NCBI GenBank assembly: GCA_023249815.1
Contig: JAHFBX010000098.1
Coordinates: forward strand, 3,245 to 8,992
DNA length: 5,748 nucleotides
Reading direction: 5' to 3'
Source: Candidatus Eiseniibacteriota bacterium
Lineage (GTDB): Bacteria; Eisenbacteria; RBG-16-71-46
Part shown: in pieces, positions 4,999 through 5,748 of the stretch
Position numbering within the stretch: the stretch's first letter is position 1
Layout: the number at the start of each line of letters is the position of its first letter
The notes under the pieces: model-generated
Databases searched by the model: none
What the model was told of the DNA's origin: nothing
Seen by the model: the letters and a program-made list of their open reading frames with translations, nothing else
Position numbers and translations under genes: made by a program

Positions 4999-5748
4999 TC
5001 CGCGACCTCGGGCTCGGCGTCGGCCAGGCGCACGCCGCGCGAGTCGCGCACGAACGCCCGCCCGTCGGCGAGCGCGGGAGCGTCCGACGCCTGCTCAACA
5101 CGCATCGGTGCGGGTGCGACCTTGCCGGCCTCGCGGGCGCGTCCACCCTCGGGCTCGAACGCAGTGACCTGGTTCCAGGTCCGCTGGAGTGCGTCGGCGA
5201 AGATCAGCACGAGGTCGCCGGGCCGGGCCATGCGCAGTGCGCGATCCACGGCGCGGGTCTCCTCGGGCACGACCTCGATGGCATCGGAGGACACCCCGGC
5301 CTCGAGCAGCGCACCGCGCAGCATGCGGGGTACTTCCTCGACGCCGCGGCCGCGCCGACCGTCATCGCGGCGGCAGAGGTAGTGGTCGAAGTGTCCCGCG
5401 GCCGTGCGCCCGATGTCCAGGATGTCCTCGTTGCGACGGTCCCCCGGGGCCGCGAGCACGAGGATGCGGCGCCCGGAGACGCGCAGCCCGTCGGTGAGGC
5501 TGCACATGGCCTGCACGGCGGCGGCGTTGTGGCCGTAGTCCATGATCACCTTGAATGGCAGCTCGTCGTACACGTTCATCCGGCCCGGGGCCTCGTGGAA
5601 CGTGGTGTCGAACGTGCGAAGTCCGTTGCGCAGCTCGTCCAACGACACCCCCATGCTGTAAGCGATCGCCGTGGCGAACATGGCGTTCTGGACGTTGTGA
5701 TGCGCGTGCCCTTCGAGCGTGCACGGCAGCAAGTGCGTCCACAGCACG
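4995..5748 (-). CDS. cphA: Cyanophycin synthetase, C-terminal part (runs off the right edge)
   Basis: About 250 residues of the C-terminal end are visible; the N-domain, ATP-grasp and most of the central Mur domain lie beyond the window. Full CphA is usually near 870-900 residues and polymerises Asp (ATP-grasp) and Arg (Mur module) into cyanophycin in the cytoplasm. Visible residues, counted from the edge, include GHAHHNVQNAM (13-23), APGRMNVYDELPFKVIMDYG (53-71, the Mur hinge and C-terminal domain start, with HN following), LAAPGDRRNEDI (98-109), RRGRGVEEVP (131-140) and MARPGDLVLIFAD (173-185). A tail of about 60 residues, with TWNQVTAFE and ending RGVRLADAEPEVAD, is typical of bacterial CphA C-termini. 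The gene continues in frame to the window edge; the GTG at 5747 is an internal valine codon, not a start. It is followed directly by the overlapping CphA-like Mur ligase. The family call rests on the Mur C-terminal region only, so the state of the ATP-grasp domain is unseen; a CphA2-like variant is less likely because the visible Mur motifs are intact. Confidence 0.88.
   Translation of the reverse strand, partial: VLWTHLLPCTLEGHAHHNVQNAMFATAIAYSMGVSLDELRNGLRTFDTTFHEAPGRMNVYDELPFKVIMDYGHNAAAVQAMCSLTDGLRVSGRRILVLAAPGDRRNEDILDIGRTAAGHFDHYLCRRDDGRRGRGVEEVPRMLRGALLEAGVSSDAIEVVPEETRAVDRALRMARPGDLVLIFADALQRTWNQVTAFEPEGGRAREAGKVAPAPMRVEQASDAPALADGRAFVRDSRGVRLADAEPEVAD
5006..5009 (-). promoter_or_regulatory. 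Ribosome binding site of the Mur ligase, inside cphA
   Basis: GAGG on the minus strand, 7 bases ahead of the TTG at 4998, within the last codons of cphA. It is modest in strength and supports the TTG as the true start. Confidence 0.5.

Noticed and set aside
3949..5382. Long plus-strand open frame opposite the Mur ligase and cphA (477 codons)
   Set aside because: It crosses two well-supported minus-strand genes, is dominated by Arg, Ala and Glu, and shows no domain.
5745..5747. GTG near the right edge as the start of a short protein
   Set aside because: The frame continues to the window edge and the residues that follow belong to the middle of the CphA Mur module, so this is an internal valine.

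Overview
The window is very GC-rich (about 70% by eye). All supported genes lie on the minus strand, so the map reads from right to left. Reading that way, it holds the C-terminal end of a cyanophycin synthetase (cphA), a CphA-like Mur ligase that overlaps it, a small secreted PDZ protein, a secreted six-blade Kelch protein, and the N-terminal part of a PAS/HisKA sensor histidine kinase that runs off the left edge. A short cysteine-containing ORF may sit just ahead of the kinase. No rRNA, tRNA, CRISPR array, transposase or integrase is visible, and no gap between genes exceeds about 210 bases.

Right part (3235-5748): cphA and the Mur ligase overlap by 4 bases (stop TGA inside TTGA, start TTG), so they are almost certainly one translationally coupled operon. 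CphA makes cyanophycin, a storage polymer of aspartate and arginine. The downstream protein looks like a CphA paralogue: it keeps a CphA-like N-terminal domain and a complete Mur ligase module, but the whole ATP-grasp domain that normally lies between them is missing. This is the most interesting feature of the window.

Middle (2531-3043): an exported protein of 170 residues with a single PDZ domain, a very strong ribosome binding site and a possible terminator behind it. Next (957-2324): an exported Kelch beta-propeller with a FlgD/T9SS-like Ig domain at its C-terminus. Left (1-749): a soluble NtrB/AtoS-like histidine kinase with an intact H-box; its ATPase domain lies outside the window.

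The organism cannot be identified from this sequence. Very high GC, secreted Kelch and PDZ proteins, a FlgD-like C-terminal domain and cyanophycin genes together fit an environmental bacterium of the Candidatus Eisenbacteria, FCB-like or Myxococcota type; this is inference. Only the cphA-Mur pair has a clear functional link. The PDZ, Kelch and kinase genes look like separate units with gaps of about 190-210 bases, each holding hairpins or palindromes and only weak promoter matches.
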